Shown: positions 1 to 9,326, counted from the first letter of the stretch. The stretch is DNA of 64,000 nt from FEN-1297 sp963843605 (GCA_963843605.1 CAWJLA010000010.1:620001-684000), one strand, 5' to 3'. Made by a program: numbers and translations. Notes: generated by a model not told the origin, from the sequence alone.

Positions 1-367
1 TAAACTCCTTATTCCCGATCATGTATTTCAGCGAATTATATTCTTCGAAACTTTTAATTACGTTTACAATTTTATACCCAAGATCTTCGTCTCCCGAAGA
101 TAGTATTCTTCTTGATAATTCCTTAATATTTTTAATATAGCCGGGTATCAGAAGAGATTTTGTTTTTTCACTTCCTTGAACTGATTTATAGCATATTTCA
201 TTTTCATTCAAAACAACCTGACGTACTTTTTCGGCCAATTGTTCGGATACTTTCCTTATTTCCAGGCCGAGTAGTCCGGGCTGATAAACATCCCTGAATA
301 TTTTATATGTATCGCTGTATCTTTTAAAAACATCCGGAAACGTGAGATTTATTATTTGAATTGTCAA
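1..367 (-). CDS. Unknown protein, N-terminal part (cut by window edge)
   Basis: An open frame runs on the minus strand from about 367 off the left edge, giving 122 residues without a stop. No ATG fits. The best start is TTG at 367-365, with AAGG eight bases upstream and an in-frame TAA behind it. The product is soluble and mixed charged, with no signal peptide or membrane segment and no motif I recognise. It lies in the same direction as rpe and the PASTA gene, with a gap of about 190 bases after rpe, so it may belong to that transcript. Codon use looks like the neighbours. Function unknown. Confidence 0.55.
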   Translation of the reverse strand, partial: MTIQIINLTFPDVFKRYSDTYKIFRDVYQPGLLGLEIRKVSEQLAEKVRQVVLNENEICYKSVQGSEKTKSLLIPGYIKNIKELSRRILSSGDEDLGYKIVNVIKSFEEYNSLKYMIGNKEF

Positions 368-558
368 TGTATAGACCTTAGGAAATAATTACATACCGGA
401 AATTATAATTTCTTAGCGGTAAAATAAAATGCATATTTCAATTCGGTAAAATTATTTTTACAGACGGCCGAACGATAAATTAAAAAATAATAAGCTCATT
501 TGAATTTGACGGCAGGAATATGTTTTCCCGGAAAGATTATAATTCGGGAAAATAAATA

Positions 559-1212
559 TTATCTAATTATATTTTTCAATTCTACGACAGCGGCTGAAAT
601 ATTATCGGATTTAAATATCGAAGAGCCGGCGATAAAAACATCGCACCCCGCATCGAAAGCACGTTTTATAGTCTCTCTGTCAATTCCCCCATCCACTTCA
701 ATAAGAAAATTCTTATTCATTTTTTTTCTTAATTCTGCTGCTTCTTTAATTTTTGCAAGAGAGTTTTCAATAAATATCTGACCGCCGAATCCGGGATTCA
801 CAGACATCACCAGAACATGATCGATAAATTCGGCAATATATTCAAGGGTTTTGACCGGTGTTGACGGATTTATAGCCACGCCTGCTTTCATTCCGAGCTC
901 TTTGATCTTGTTTATCGTACGGTTCAAATGAATTACAGCTTCCTGGTGAACAGTTAATCTGTCGGTACCTGCTTCTTTAAAATCTTCAAGATAATTGTCG
1001 GCATTTTCAATCATTAGATGGACATCAAGCGGAAGTTTGGTTATTCTCCTTGCTGCTTTTACTATAATCGGTCCAAAGGTTAAATTCGGAACGAAATGCC
1101 CGTCCATAATGTCACAATGGATCCAATCGGCACCGCCGATTTCTGCCATCCTGATTTGCTGAGACAGGTTTGTAAAGTCGGACGCCAATATAGAAGGAGC
1201 GATATAAGCCAT
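559..1212 (-). CDS. rpe: Ribulose-phosphate 3-epimerase
   Basis: This is the pentose-phosphate pathway enzyme that interconverts ribulose-5-phosphate and xylulose-5-phosphate; it is a cytosolic TIM barrel. The 217 residues match the usual family length. Visible family signatures are SILASDF (residues 8-14), the metal/catalytic HCDIMDGHFVPN block (32-43, Asp34 as acid/base), DVHLMI (63-68), NPGFGGQ (139-145), EVDGGI with the second catalytic Asp (172-177) and the phosphate-binding AGSSIF near 195-200. Its ATG overlaps the stop of the upstream PASTA gene by one base (TAATG), so the two are probably translationally coupled. No oddities are seen. Confidence 0.96.
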   Translation of the reverse strand: MAYIAPSILASDFTNLSQQIRMAEIGGADWIHCDIMDGHFVPNLTFGPIIVKAARRITKLPLDVHLMIENADNYLEDFKEAGTDRLTVHQEAVIHLNRTINKIKELGMKAGVAINPSTPVKTLEYIAEFIDHVLVMSVNPGFGGQIFIENSLAKIKEAAELRKKMNKNFLIEVDGGIDRETIKRAFDAGCDVFIAGSSIFKSDNISAAVVELKNIIR

Positions 1213-1976
1213 TACTTTCCCGGGTTTGTATTATCGTTAACGGAATCGTCATTTTTTGTAACAAACAAATCGACCGAGTCGCCTTTATTTAATTTGTTTC
1301 CCTTGCTCGGGTACTGATCAAGCACTGTGTTTGGTAGTAAAGAAAAAGATTTTTGATAATTTATTTTTCCGACTTTCAGCGAACTGTCGGCTAAGATTGT
1401 TTCGGCTTCGGATAATGATTTACCTATAAGATTCGGCACATTGATTGTCCCAATGCCTTCACCCATGCTTAAAGAAACTCCTACCGAGTCGCCCTTTTTT
1501 AGAGGCGTACCATCGGCAAACTGCTGATCGAAAATCATATCTTTGGGATTATTGGATGCAATGGAATCAACATGTCCCAGAAAAAGCCCAAGTCTTTCCA
1601 GAGCAAATTTGGCATCTCTAAGAGATTTACCCTTTAAACTCGGAACCGAAACAACCGGTTCGCCGCCGCTGATAAAAAGGTAAATTCTTCTTCCTTCCTT
1701 TACTGTATCGTTAGCAGCCGGCGTTTGATAAATAATTGTCCCTTTAGCGTACTGTTCGTCGTATGTGGTATCACTTATAATAGGATCGAGGGTGCTGTCT
1801 TTCAATAATTTTACCGCGTCTGCTTCTTTCATTCCCAGAACTTTAGGAACCTTTTTTTCCGGAGACGAAACATACCAGGGCATTACTACATCATTCATCA
1901 ATACAATGAACGCGATAAAAGCAATAAGTGCTATAAGTAGCTTAGTAATAACAGATTTATGTCGGTTGTTTTTCAT
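1212..1976 (-). CDS. PASTA-repeat membrane protein
   Basis: The 254-residue product has a cytoplasmic start rich in Lys/Arg, one membrane helix at about residues 10-28, then three tandem PASTA domains (about 40-108, 109-177, 178-246), each opening with a V-P-x-(L)-x-G-x-(S/K) pattern. PASTA domains in other proteins bind peptidoglycan fragments or beta-lactams. Here they are exported but carry no Ser/Thr kinase or transpeptidase domain, so the protein is an envelope-binding factor and not a kinase or PBP. It lies immediately before rpe with a one-base overlap. No Shine-Dalgarno sequence is seen before the ATG, and a TAnnTTTG box ends five bases upstream. The family call is firm; the cellular role is inferred. 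Confidence 0.85.
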   Translation of the reverse strand: MKNNRHKSVITKLLIALIAFIAFIVLMNDVVMPWYVSSPEKKVPKVLGMKEADAVKLLKDSTLDPIISDTTYDEQYAKGTIIYQTPAANDTVKEGRRIYLFISGGEPVVSVPSLKGKSLRDAKFALERLGLFLGHVDSIASNNPKDMIFDQQFADGTPLKKGDSVGVSLSMGEGIGTINVPNLIGKSLSEAETILADSSLKVGKINYQKSFSLLPNTVLDQYPSKGNKLNKGDSVDLFVTKNDDSVNDNTNPGK

Positions 1977-1980
1977 TGTT

Positions 1981-2011
1981 CAAATATATCAAATGAGTTT
2001 TTCTTAAACAA
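1981..2011 (-). promoter_or_regulatory. Candidate Bacteroidetes-type promoter for PASTA-rpe
   Basis: On the minus strand TTG (2011-2009), a 20-base spacer and TATATTTG (1988-1981) match the TTG/TTTG-N17-23-TAnnTTTG consensus known from Bacteroidetes sigma factors. The start of transcription expected 5-7 bases beyond the box would fall at or next to the ATG at 1976, implying a leaderless message. Assigned from pattern only. Confidence 0.45.
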
Positions 2012-2199
2012 CAAAGAGCCGCCTAATATGTGTATTTTATGTCAATTTTTAAAGGTTTTATATTATGAAAAAAAATAAAAATACTCTATATTTGACAACA
2101 ATTTTATTTTTTGGGTCTTGGGAAAAATAGTCTCTCGACTTTAATTAGAGGCATGCCAAAAGTCAGACTCATCGTATAAAACAACAGAGAGGTTTTATA

Positions 2200-3846
2200 A
2201 TGTTTAAAAATCATCCCAAAGGATTATACGTCCTTTTCTTTACCGAAATGTGGGAGCGTTTCGGATATTATTTAATGGTAGGAATCCTGCTTCTTTATCT
2301 GACGGATTCCACAACTGGAGGTAAAGGTTTTGATGTAAAAACAGGTGCGGATATTGTCGGTTCATTTATAGCTCTGGTTTATTTAACCCCTTTTATCGGT
2401 GGTTTAATTGCCGACAGATACCTTGGATACTTGAAATCGATATATATCGGTGGAAGCCTGATGGCGTTGGGATATTTCGGTCTTTCTTTTCCCGGAAATA
2501 CTGCATTATTTGTATCTCTTGGACTTATAATTATAGGTAACGGATTCTTCAAACCTAATATCAGTACACTGCTTGGCATAATTTACAATAAAGAAGAATT
2601 AAAAAAACTTAAGGACAACGCATATAATATTTTCTATATGGGTATTAATATCGGAGCTTTGGTATGCAACTTCGTAGCAGCCTATCTAAGAAATAAATAC
2701 GGTTGGGGTTATGCCTTTGCGGCAGCCGGCGTCGGCTTGGTATTTGGACTAATTTGGCTGACAAGCGGATTAAAGCACGTGAAATTCGCAGATGTAAGAA
2801 AGCCTATGGAAAAAGGCGATATGCCGATGAAACAAATATTTTTATATGTTTTTCTGCCTGCTATTGTGTTTGCAATCATCGGCTGGATGATTCCTAATAA
2901 TATCTTCGGCTCAAATTCAAACGATGCCTTTATTTTTGCATGTATTCCGGTGATCTCGTTTTATGTTTCGCTTTGGTGGCGATCAAGAGGCCAGGATAAA
3001 AAAAGCGTGGGAGCACTGCTTTTCATGTTTACGATATCAATTATATTCTGGACTATTTATAACCAGAACGCTACAGGTCTGACTATCTGGGCACAAAGTT
3101 ATACCAACCGCGAAATCCCGACTGTCCTGGAAAAACCGGCAGAAGCTATAGACATGCTTCAAAACGCAAACATTACTCCGCGTTTAGTACCTAAGGTTGA
3201 TAAATATTTAAGAACCATTACAGATAGTGCCGGAAATCCTGAAATGGTTCAAGGTCCCGATCCGTATTTTAACAATATGCCAAAGAGCAAATGGCCCGAG
3301 GAAGGAAAAAATATAAAACTGGCAAATGCCGAGCTGTTTCAGTCGATCAATCCGTTTTTCATAATTGTATTAACTCCGCTGCTGGTGGGATTGTTTACAT
3401 GGCTGGCCAAGCGGGGTAAAGAACCGTCTACTGTTGCTAAATTCGGTTATGCGTTATTTATATCAGGTTTATCTTCCCTTGTGATGGTGTTTGCTATTAT
3501 GTCGGTGCCTTCTGTTTATGCATATAAAACATCCGCAATATGGCTGTTTGTAACTTACGGCGTATTTACCGTAAGCGAGTTATTCCTCAGCCCTATCGGA
3601 CTTTCACTTGTCTCTAAGCTGGCGCCTGCTAGAACAACCGCATTAATGATGGGCGGCTGGTTCCTATCGACCTCGCTGGGAGGTAAAGCAGCCGGAATTT
3701 TAGCAAGCTACTGGGACAGTTTTACGGATAAGTCGATGTTTTTCATCCTGCTTACCGTTGTCGCGTTTATCGGAGGAGTTTTAATTTTCTCCAGGATAAA
3801 ATCGCTCGATGCAATTGTAATGGCTAAAACCGGTTCTAAGACTTAA
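2200..3846 (+). CDS. POT-family proton-dependent oligopeptide transporter
   Basis: This is an inner-membrane symporter for di-/tripeptides of the PTR2/POT group within MFS. The 548 residues show the ExxERF-type proton-coupling motif (EMWERFGYY, about residues 16-24), the FKPNIST family signature near 117-123, and about 12-14 hydrophobic segments. A hydrophilic insert of roughly 65 residues (about 305-370, rich in Pro, Lys and Glu) sits between transmembrane helices; I believe such extended loops occur in other Bacteroidetes-type POTs. The ATG is preceded by AGAGAGG at a good distance. The gene is monocistronic-looking, divergent from the PASTA gene. Substrate specificity cannot be read from the sequence. 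Confidence 0.9.
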   Translation: MFKNHPKGLYVLFFTEMWERFGYYLMVGILLLYLTDSTTGGKGFDVKTGADIVGSFIALVYLTPFIGGLIADRYLGYLKSIYIGGSLMALGYFGLSFPGNTALFVSLGLIIIGNGFFKPNISTLLGIIYNKEELKKLKDNAYNIFYMGINIGALVCNFVAAYLRNKYGWGYAFAAAGVGLVFGLIWLTSGLKHVKFADVRKPMEKGDMPMKQIFLYVFLPAIVFAIIGWMIPNNIFGSNSNDAFIFACIPVISFYVSLWWRSRGQDKKSVGALLFMFTISIIFWTIYNQNATGLTIWAQSYTNREIPTVLEKPAEAIDMLQNANITPRLVPKVDKYLRTITDSAGNPEMVQGPDPYFNNMPKSKWPEEGKNIKLANAELFQSINPFFIIVLTPLLVGLFTWLAKRGKEPSTVAKFGYALFISGLSSLVMVFAIMSVPSVYAYKTSAIWLFVTYGVFTVSELFLSPIGLSLVSKLAPARTTALMMGGWFLSTSLGGKAAGILASYWDSFTDKSMFFILLTVVAFIGGVLIFSRIKSLDAIVMAKTGSKT

Positions 3847-3875
3847 TTTTTGATTTGTACCTTTTCATATGTTTT

Positions 3876-3945
3876 TCTCTTTGCGTCTCTGTTTCTCTGC
3901 GGTTAATTGTTTTCACCGCTGAGAAGCGAAGCCGCAGAGATGAAT
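3876..3945. repeat. Intergenic palindrome of the TTTGCGTCTCTG/CTCTGCGG type
   Basis: CTCTGCGG (about 3895-3902) is repeated inverted as CCGCAGAG (3932-3939), and the left arm continues outward as a TTTGCGTCTCTG-like tract. This resembles the GCGTCTCTGCGG...CCGCAGAGACGC intergenic palindromes I recall from many environmental bacterial genomes. The right arm is degenerate, so the copy looks old. A short open frame across it is not considered a gene. Confidence 0.4.
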
Positions 3946-4000
3946 TCAATAGCTTAAAGAGCAGCATCTTTTTTACCGGAGTTTTAAATAATTTGAATGC

Positions 4001-5632
4001 ATGTTTAAGAATTATTTTATACTTAACAGATTCGTAGTCGAAAATAAAAGCATTATCCGGGGAAGCATTGTAACTGAAATATTCTCACAGGAAAAAGACA
4101 AACTTATTATTGCACTGATTAAGAACAACAAAGAACGCTTTCTCGAAATTTCCGTTAATCCCGGATTTCCTTACATTAGATTGCTTGATGAATTCCACCG
4201 CGCTAAGAAAAACAGTATAGACTTTTTCCAGGCTCACCTCCCTTCCGAAGCAGATAAATTTGAAATTGCGGAAACGGACAGAGTATTAAGACTGTCGCTT
4301 TTAAAATTCAAAATTTATTTTATGATTAGGGGAAAATATACCGATGTTGTACTGTTCGACGATAATAACAATATCGAATTCTTCAAAAAGTATCCGGATG
4401 AAAGTACCGACCCATTATATAAGGAGATAAACTTAACCGGATTTACGGATGAAATAAATATTCCCGAAATCAATATAGCCGATGGGATTGATTTTTTTCA
4501 GAGCGTAAGGACCCGATATCCATATGTAGGCAAGGAAATTTCTTTTGAACTCAAAGCCCGTTTTTCTGAAGAAAGTAATAACGGCAGAAACAAGGAAATA
4601 AAAAAAATAATAAGTGAGGTCTATAATACAAATCCGGCGGTCTTTTACGACGATCATACTTTCAAATTAAATATCTTTCCGGAGAATTTTTCAAATCCGG
4701 AAAATCTTACGGTCAAGACATTCAGTGATATAAACAGCGCGCTTGATTTCTATGTTTCAAAAAAATATTATTATGATTCGATATCCGGGTTAAAGAAGAA
4801 TTTACTCAAACATATCGACCGCGAAACCGGTAAACTGGCTCATAAGGTGAATGATATAAAATCTCTTCTCGACAGAGGAAGCAAGGAAGATTATTATTCA
4901 AAGCTTGGAAACCTTCTTCTTATCAATATGAATAAGATCCGCGGAGGAATGAAATTTATTGAAATTGATGATATTTACGATGATAATAATCAGATAAAAA
5001 TAAAACTTGACGAAAAACTTTCACCGCAGAAAAATGCCGAACGGTATTTTGACAAGTCAAAAAGCGATAGAATACTTATTGAAAAATCGAAAAAAATATT
5101 CGGTGAATTAAGTATAAAAATCAAAAAATTAAATGAGATAAAAGAAAAAGTTGAAACAGACGAAAGCGTTGCTGCTCTGAAAAAATATGCGAAAGAATTA
5201 AAAATGAAGGATCAGGAGAATATACCGGGCAAAGAAGATTTAAAGCTTAAATTCAAACATTATATAATTGAAAATAAGTATCATGTGTATGTCGGTAGAG
5301 ATAGTACAAACAATGATATGCTGACGGTAAAATTTGCAAAGCAGAACGATTATTGGTTTCACGCCAGAAGCGTTCCCGGATCGCATGTTGTATTAAGAGT
5401 AGAGAATTCTAAAGAACCGGTACCGAAAGGAATATTAAAGAAAGCCGCTGCAATAGCTGCATTTCACAGTAAAGCAAAAACTTCGGGCACAGCCCCGGTA
5501 TCGTTTACATTAAAAAAATATGTCGTCAAAAAGAAAGGAATGGAACCAGGTAAAGTGGCATTGTTAAAAGAAGATGTCCTGCTGGTGAAACCCGAAGTGC
5601 CTGCCGATTGTGAATTTGTCCCTTCCGATTAA
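4001..5632 (+). CDS. NFACT-family protein, RqcH-like ribosome quality-control factor
   Basis: NFACT proteins (bacterial RqcH, eukaryotic Rqc2/NEMF, earlier called fibronectin-binding) bind peptidyl-tRNA on obstructed 50S subunits and drive Ala tailing. The 543 residues contain an NFACT-N-like start, the conserved Asp-Arg pair needed for tailing in RqcH (TDRVLRL, Asp93-Arg94), a long charged coiled-coil middle (about 265-400), and a C-terminal NFACT-R domain (about 415-535) with YWFHARSVPGSHVVLR and KAAAIAAFHSK. The N-terminal half is more diverged than the C-terminal one. The start is uncertain: no good ribosome-binding site precedes the ATG. The 3' end overlaps the convergent M20 gene by four bases. 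Confidence 0.85.
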   Translation: MFKNYFILNRFVVENKSIIRGSIVTEIFSQEKDKLIIALIKNNKERFLEISVNPGFPYIRLLDEFHRAKKNSIDFFQAHLPSEADKFEIAETDRVLRLSLLKFKIYFMIRGKYTDVVLFDDNNNIEFFKKYPDESTDPLYKEINLTGFTDEINIPEINIADGIDFFQSVRTRYPYVGKEISFELKARFSEESNNGRNKEIKKIISEVYNTNPAVFYDDHTFKLNIFPENFSNPENLTVKTFSDINSALDFYVSKKYYYDSISGLKKNLLKHIDRETGKLAHKVNDIKSLLDRGSKEDYYSKLGNLLLINMNKIRGGMKFIEIDDIYDDNNQIKIKLDEKLSPQKNAERYFDKSKSDRILIEKSKKIFGELSIKIKKLNEIKEKVETDESVAALKKYAKELKMKDQENIPGKEDLKLKFKHYIIENKYHVYVGRDSTNNDMLTVKFAKQNDYWFHARSVPGSHVVLRVENSKEPVPKGILKKAAAIAAFHSKAKTSGTAPVSFTLKKYVVKKKGMEPGKVALLKEDVLLVKPEVPADCEFVPSD

Positions 5633-6738
5633 ACCGATTCCAGAATATCCGCGAAAATATTTTTTCCGGTTTCTATTATCTTATCGTCAGGCAGAAATTT
5701 GGGATTATGCAGCCCGTGCTTTTCGCCGTTTGAGGTACCGAGCCAGAACATTAAAGAAGGGTATTTCTGGGAGAAAAAACCGAAATCTTCGCCCGTCATT
5801 TTTAATCCGCAGTTAATAAATTCATGTTTTTCAGTCAGTGCCGGAATTATCTTATCAAATAATTCTTCATTGACAATAACTTCAGGGTAGCTGGCGCCTC
5901 TTTGACAATTAAAATCAACTCCCGAAATTCCCTTTACGCCGTTAAGAATATTTTCAAGCTGTCCGTAAAATCCTTCTACGTTGCTCTGCCTTAATCCTCT
6001 TAAAGTGCCTTCAAGCCTTGCGTTGCCGGGATTAATGTTCCTTACCTCTCCTGCACTAATTTTGCCAACCCCGAAAACGAATGGTTCTGTAGTGCTCCTC
6101 GGAATTTTTTCTACGCCGTCTAAGAACAGCCTTAACGCGTTAAATGCATTCTTTCCATTTTCCGGGAAAGCTACATGCGAACTTACCCCGTGAAAATCTA
6201 TATCAACTTCAAGAGTGGAACAGAATAAAACACCTTTCGAGGTTGCAATTGTACCTTCCGGGTATTCATCGGTAACGTGAAGGGCAAATGCATCTTGAAT
6301 GTTAAAGGAATTGAAAATCCCGGTTCCGTAGAATTCCATCGCTCCCCCGCCGCTTTCCTCGGCCGGCTGGAAGAGAAACAAAATATTCTTTCGGATTTTA
6401 TTCGATAAAACGTAAGAAATAAAATTATATAGGATTGATATATGCACGTCATGACCGCATGCATGCATATTTAAATTCTCCGAACGGAATTCAATGCTAT
6501 TTTCCTCTTTGATAGGTAATGCGTCTATATCCGCACGGAAAAGAAGATACGGTTGATCCGGAGAGACGGTGTGCTCCACAAGCAGACCGGTTCTGTAAGG
6601 GGTATGAATTTTCAATGCCGATTTTTTATCGAGTTCTCCGATATTTTTCCGGAGTAACTTTGTCGTTTCGAATTCACGGAAAGATAATTCCGGATTTTTG
6701 TGCAATGTATGTCTTAATTCTACCGGTGAAAGTGCCAT
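5629..6738 (-). CDS. M20-family amidohydrolase, possible N-acetyl-diaminopimelate deacetylase
   Basis: This 369-residue metallopeptidase-like hydrolase belongs to the M20D/amidohydrolase group (HipO, AmaA, YkuR). Visible metal and catalytic elements include RADIDALPIKE (about 69-79), HACGHDVH (about 93-100), QPAEESGGG (about 126-134) and a terminal HGLHNP motif. Family members cleave N-acyl amino acids. Its position, same strand and 121 bases after the two aspartokinases and dapH, makes N-acetyl-L,L-diaminopimelate deacetylase (dapL, the YkuR role) the best guess. That enzyme completes the acetylase branch that dapH starts. The family is sure; the substrate is inferred from context. It overlaps the NFACT stop convergently. 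Confidence 0.88.
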   Translation of the reverse strand: MALSPVELRHTLHKNPELSFREFETTKLLRKNIGELDKKSALKIHTPYRTGLLVEHTVSPDQPYLLFRADIDALPIKEENSIEFRSENLNMHACGHDVHISILYNFISYVLSNKIRKNILFLFQPAEESGGGAMEFYGTGIFNSFNIQDAFALHVTDEYPEGTIATSKGVLFCSTLEVDIDFHGVSSHVAFPENGKNAFNALRLFLDGVEKIPRSTTEPFVFGVGKISAGEVRNINPGNARLEGTLRGLRQSNVEGFYGQLENILNGVKGISGVDFNCQRGASYPEVIVNEELFDKIIPALTEKHEFINCGLKMTGEDFGFFSQKYPSLMFWLGTSNGEKHGLHNPKFLPDDKIIETGKNIFADILESV

Positions 6739-6859
6739 AACCTTATTTACCTGATAATATTATCATTTACTTGTTAATACCCTATCAACTAATTATTATT
6801 CGGACTTTTACATAATTCTCTTATTTATCTTTCGAAGTTCAATATCTTACTGCCTACCG

Positions 6860-8050
6860 TTATAATTCAAAAGTCTCGACAAGAGCTTTGACGGTTTTAT
6901 CTTTGTATTTCTCTTCAACGAGACATGAAATTTTTATTTCCGACGTGGTAACAAGTTTTACCGGAATTTTTTCGAGCGCTTTGAAATACTTTGCTGCGAC
7001 ACCGCTGCTTGATTTCATGCCGATACCCACTACAGATATCTTGGAATACCCCGAATTATAGTGAATGTTATAGCCTTTCATATCCTTCAATATCTGAGAA
7101 AGCGCTTTTTCAATGTGAGCTTTTTTCTCTTCAATTACTGTAAAAGAAATATTCAAACCGGCATTGCTGATAACTGAAATCATATCCACGTTCAGTCCTT
7201 CTTTCGCAACCTTTTCAAAGATTTGCTGAACAAGGTTATAATCCAGCGGCAGATTCGATAATGTAACCTGTGTTTGATTGTCCATTACACTTAAACCTGA
7301 TACGACAGGCTGTTCTATATTTTTTTTCATGACAAAGCTTCCTTCCTCATCCGAAAAGGTTGATCCGCAATAAATTGTTATACCGAATTTTTTAGCTATT
7401 TCCACCGATCTGCTGTGCAGAACTTTAGCACCGAGACTGGACATCTCGAGCATTTCATCATATGTAACTGTTTTTAATTTTTTTGCGGTGGGATGTATTC
7501 TAGGATCTGTAGTATAAATACCCGCAACGTCGCTGTAAATTTCACATTTAGCTTTCAATGCTGCAGCTATGGCCACAGCGGAAGTATCCGAACCCCCGCG
7601 GCCGAGCGTCATAATTTCGCCTTCCTCGTTAATTCCCTGGAAGCCGGTTACTATGATCGCATCGTTTTCTTTAAGCAGGTTTTTGATTTTTTTTGTCTTT
7701 AAATTTTTAATTCTTGCCTGCGTATGATCGCCGGTAGTTATTATCTCAGCTTGAAAAGCATTTAACGATTTGCTGGGAATGCCTATATCGTTAAGTGCTA
7801 TTGACAACAGCGAGGCGGAAACCTGTTCGCCTGTTGTTAAAAGCATATCCAGCTCTCTGGGAATTATATCCGTCGATATATCCTTTGCTAGCTTAATAAG
7901 ATTATCTGTGGTCTTTCCCATTGCCGAAACCACAACCACGAGTTTATGCCCTTCCTTAACCTTCTTTTCTATTTTCTTTGCGACGTTTTTAATCTTGTCG
8001 GTGTCTGCTACCGAACTGCCGCCGTATTTCTGTACAATTATTTTATTCAT
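6860..8050 (-). CDS. lysC: Aspartokinase (copy with LysC-type regulatory domain)
   Basis: Phosphorylates aspartate in the first step of Lys/Thr/Met synthesis. The 396 residues show KYGGSSV (9-15), VVSAMGKTTD, TLGRGGSDTSA (about 149-159) and the EIYSDVAGIYTTDPR block, followed by two ACT domains. The second ACT retains GVGMKSSSGVAAK and TTSEIKIS, which closely resemble the inhibitor-binding and dimer segments of Bacillus LysC, so feedback control by lysine (perhaps with threonine) is plausible. It is the downstream member of a tandem pair, 67 bases after the other copy, in the dap operon. No asd or homoserine dehydrogenase lies in the window. Confidence 0.93.
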   Translation of the reverse strand: MNKIIVQKYGGSSVADTDKIKNVAKKIEKKVKEGHKLVVVVSAMGKTTDNLIKLAKDISTDIIPRELDMLLTTGEQVSASLLSIALNDIGIPSKSLNAFQAEIITTGDHTQARIKNLKTKKIKNLLKENDAIIVTGFQGINEEGEIMTLGRGGSDTSAVAIAAALKAKCEIYSDVAGIYTTDPRIHPTAKKLKTVTYDEMLEMSSLGAKVLHSRSVEIAKKFGITIYCGSTFSDEEGSFVMKKNIEQPVVSGLSVMDNQTQVTLSNLPLDYNLVQQIFEKVAKEGLNVDMISVISNAGLNISFTVIEEKKAHIEKALSQILKDMKGYNIHYNSGYSKISVVGIGMKSSSGVAAKYFKALEKIPVKLVTTSEIKISCLVEEKYKDKTVKALVETFEL

Positions 8051-8117
8051 TTTTTACCGGGATTTTTGGATGAATATATTCGTAATCAATAAACTTTGCG
8101 AAGATAATAAAATTTTC

Positions 8118-9323
8118 CTAAAACTCTTCAATCCATCTGTGATGGCAAATAATCGCCGCTTCGTTAAGTTTATCGGACGGAACTACAATTGAGATTCTGA
8201 ATGAGGTTGTTGTAATACCTATTACATCAATAGTTTTTTCTTTCAGAATTGTAAGCGTTTCTTTTAGAGTATAATTATCGTTATTGATTCCTTCGCCTAT
8301 AAGCGATATAGCGCCTAGATTAAAATCGAAGGTAATACTATCTTTAAGTTTCTCTTTAAGTTCTGTACTGAATTTATCCCAAGCAATAATGTTTTTCTTC
8401 TGAACAATGAAACTCACTTTGGAACCGTAATCCGGTATTTCGGCAACATTCAGTTCTTTTATTTTTATTAGTTTGCCGTCAAGATAATCGAGTATTCCCT
8501 TGAATTTGGTTTTATCCGAATCGTCGGTTATTGTTACTCTTACAAGATCATTTTCGTGAACGACTGCCTTTACTCCTTTAACCAGTCCTGCTGCAAGTTT
8601 CCTGACAATAGTTTCTTGACCGGGCTGAAAAGTACTCCGCGCATATATTGCGATATTTGCTTCCTTGGCAAACTGAACTGCCTGGGCATTTAATACTTTT
8701 GCGCCCGACTCACTCATCTCCTGCATATGTTCGTAAGAAAGTTCCGGAAGATGCTTTGCTGTTTTGATGACCGAGGGATCCGCCGAATAAACTCCGTCAA
8801 CATCCGAATAAATCTCGCATCTTTCGGCATTCAGAGCGGCTGCAAGCGCAACCGCAGTTGTATCGCTTCCGCCTCTTCCAAGCGTTGTTATATCTCTTTT
8901 ATAACTTACACCCTGAAATCCTCCGACAACCACAACCTTACCGCTTTCAAGTTCATCCATTACCCTGAACGGTCTAACTTCAATTACTCTGGCGTCGCTA
9001 TGCCTGTCGTTAGTAATAATACCGGATTGGGATCCGGTTAATGATATTGATGCGATTCCCAATTTATCAAGTGCAATACATAGGAGGGACATTGTAATCC
9101 TCTCCCCAGTACTCAGCAGCATATCCATTTCTCTTTTCGGAGGATCTTCGGATATGCTTTTAGCCATGTCAATAAGTGAGTCGGTTGTTTTGCCCATTGC
9201 CGAAACCACAACCGCAACATCGGCGCCTGTATTTTTCAGAGCAGCGATCATTCCGGCAATTTTATGTATCTTATTTATATCCGAAACACTGCTTCCGCCG
9301 TATTTCTGTACTATGATTGACAT
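8118..9323 (-). CDS. Aspartokinase, second copy with divergent ACT region
   Basis: A 401-residue paralogue of the neighbouring aspartokinase. The catalytic half is intact: KYGGSSVSD, VVVSAMGKTTDS, TLGRGGSDTTA and CEIYSDVDGVYSADP. The C-terminal ACT part is different: where LysC-type enzymes have GVGM..GVAAK and STSEIKIS, this copy has LIGEGINNDNY and TTTSFRIS, and it ends early in a HHRWIEEF tail. The likely consequence, inferred only, is a different effector response or none. It follows dapH with a gap of three bases, so it is cotranscribed. Fusion to homoserine dehydrogenase, common in other groups, is absent. Confidence 0.92.
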   Translation of the reverse strand: MSIIVQKYGGSSVSDINKIHKIAGMIAALKNTGADVAVVVSAMGKTTDSLIDMAKSISEDPPKREMDMLLSTGERITMSLLCIALDKLGIASISLTGSQSGIITNDRHSDARVIEVRPFRVMDELESGKVVVVGGFQGVSYKRDITTLGRGGSDTTAVALAAALNAERCEIYSDVDGVYSADPSVIKTAKHLPELSYEHMQEMSESGAKVLNAQAVQFAKEANIAIYARSTFQPGQETIVRKLAAGLVKGVKAVVHENDLVRVTITDDSDKTKFKGILDYLDGKLIKIKELNVAEIPDYGSKVSFIVQKKNIIAWDKFSTELKEKLKDSITFDFNLGAISLIGEGINNDNYTLKETLTILKEKTIDVIGITTTSFRISIVVPSDKLNEAAIICHHRWIEEF

Positions 9324-9326
9324 AAA

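Noticed and set aside
3855..4037. Plus-strand ORF of 60 codons
   Set aside because: It covers the intergenic palindrome and the 5' end of the NFACT gene in another frame; composition is not protein-like.
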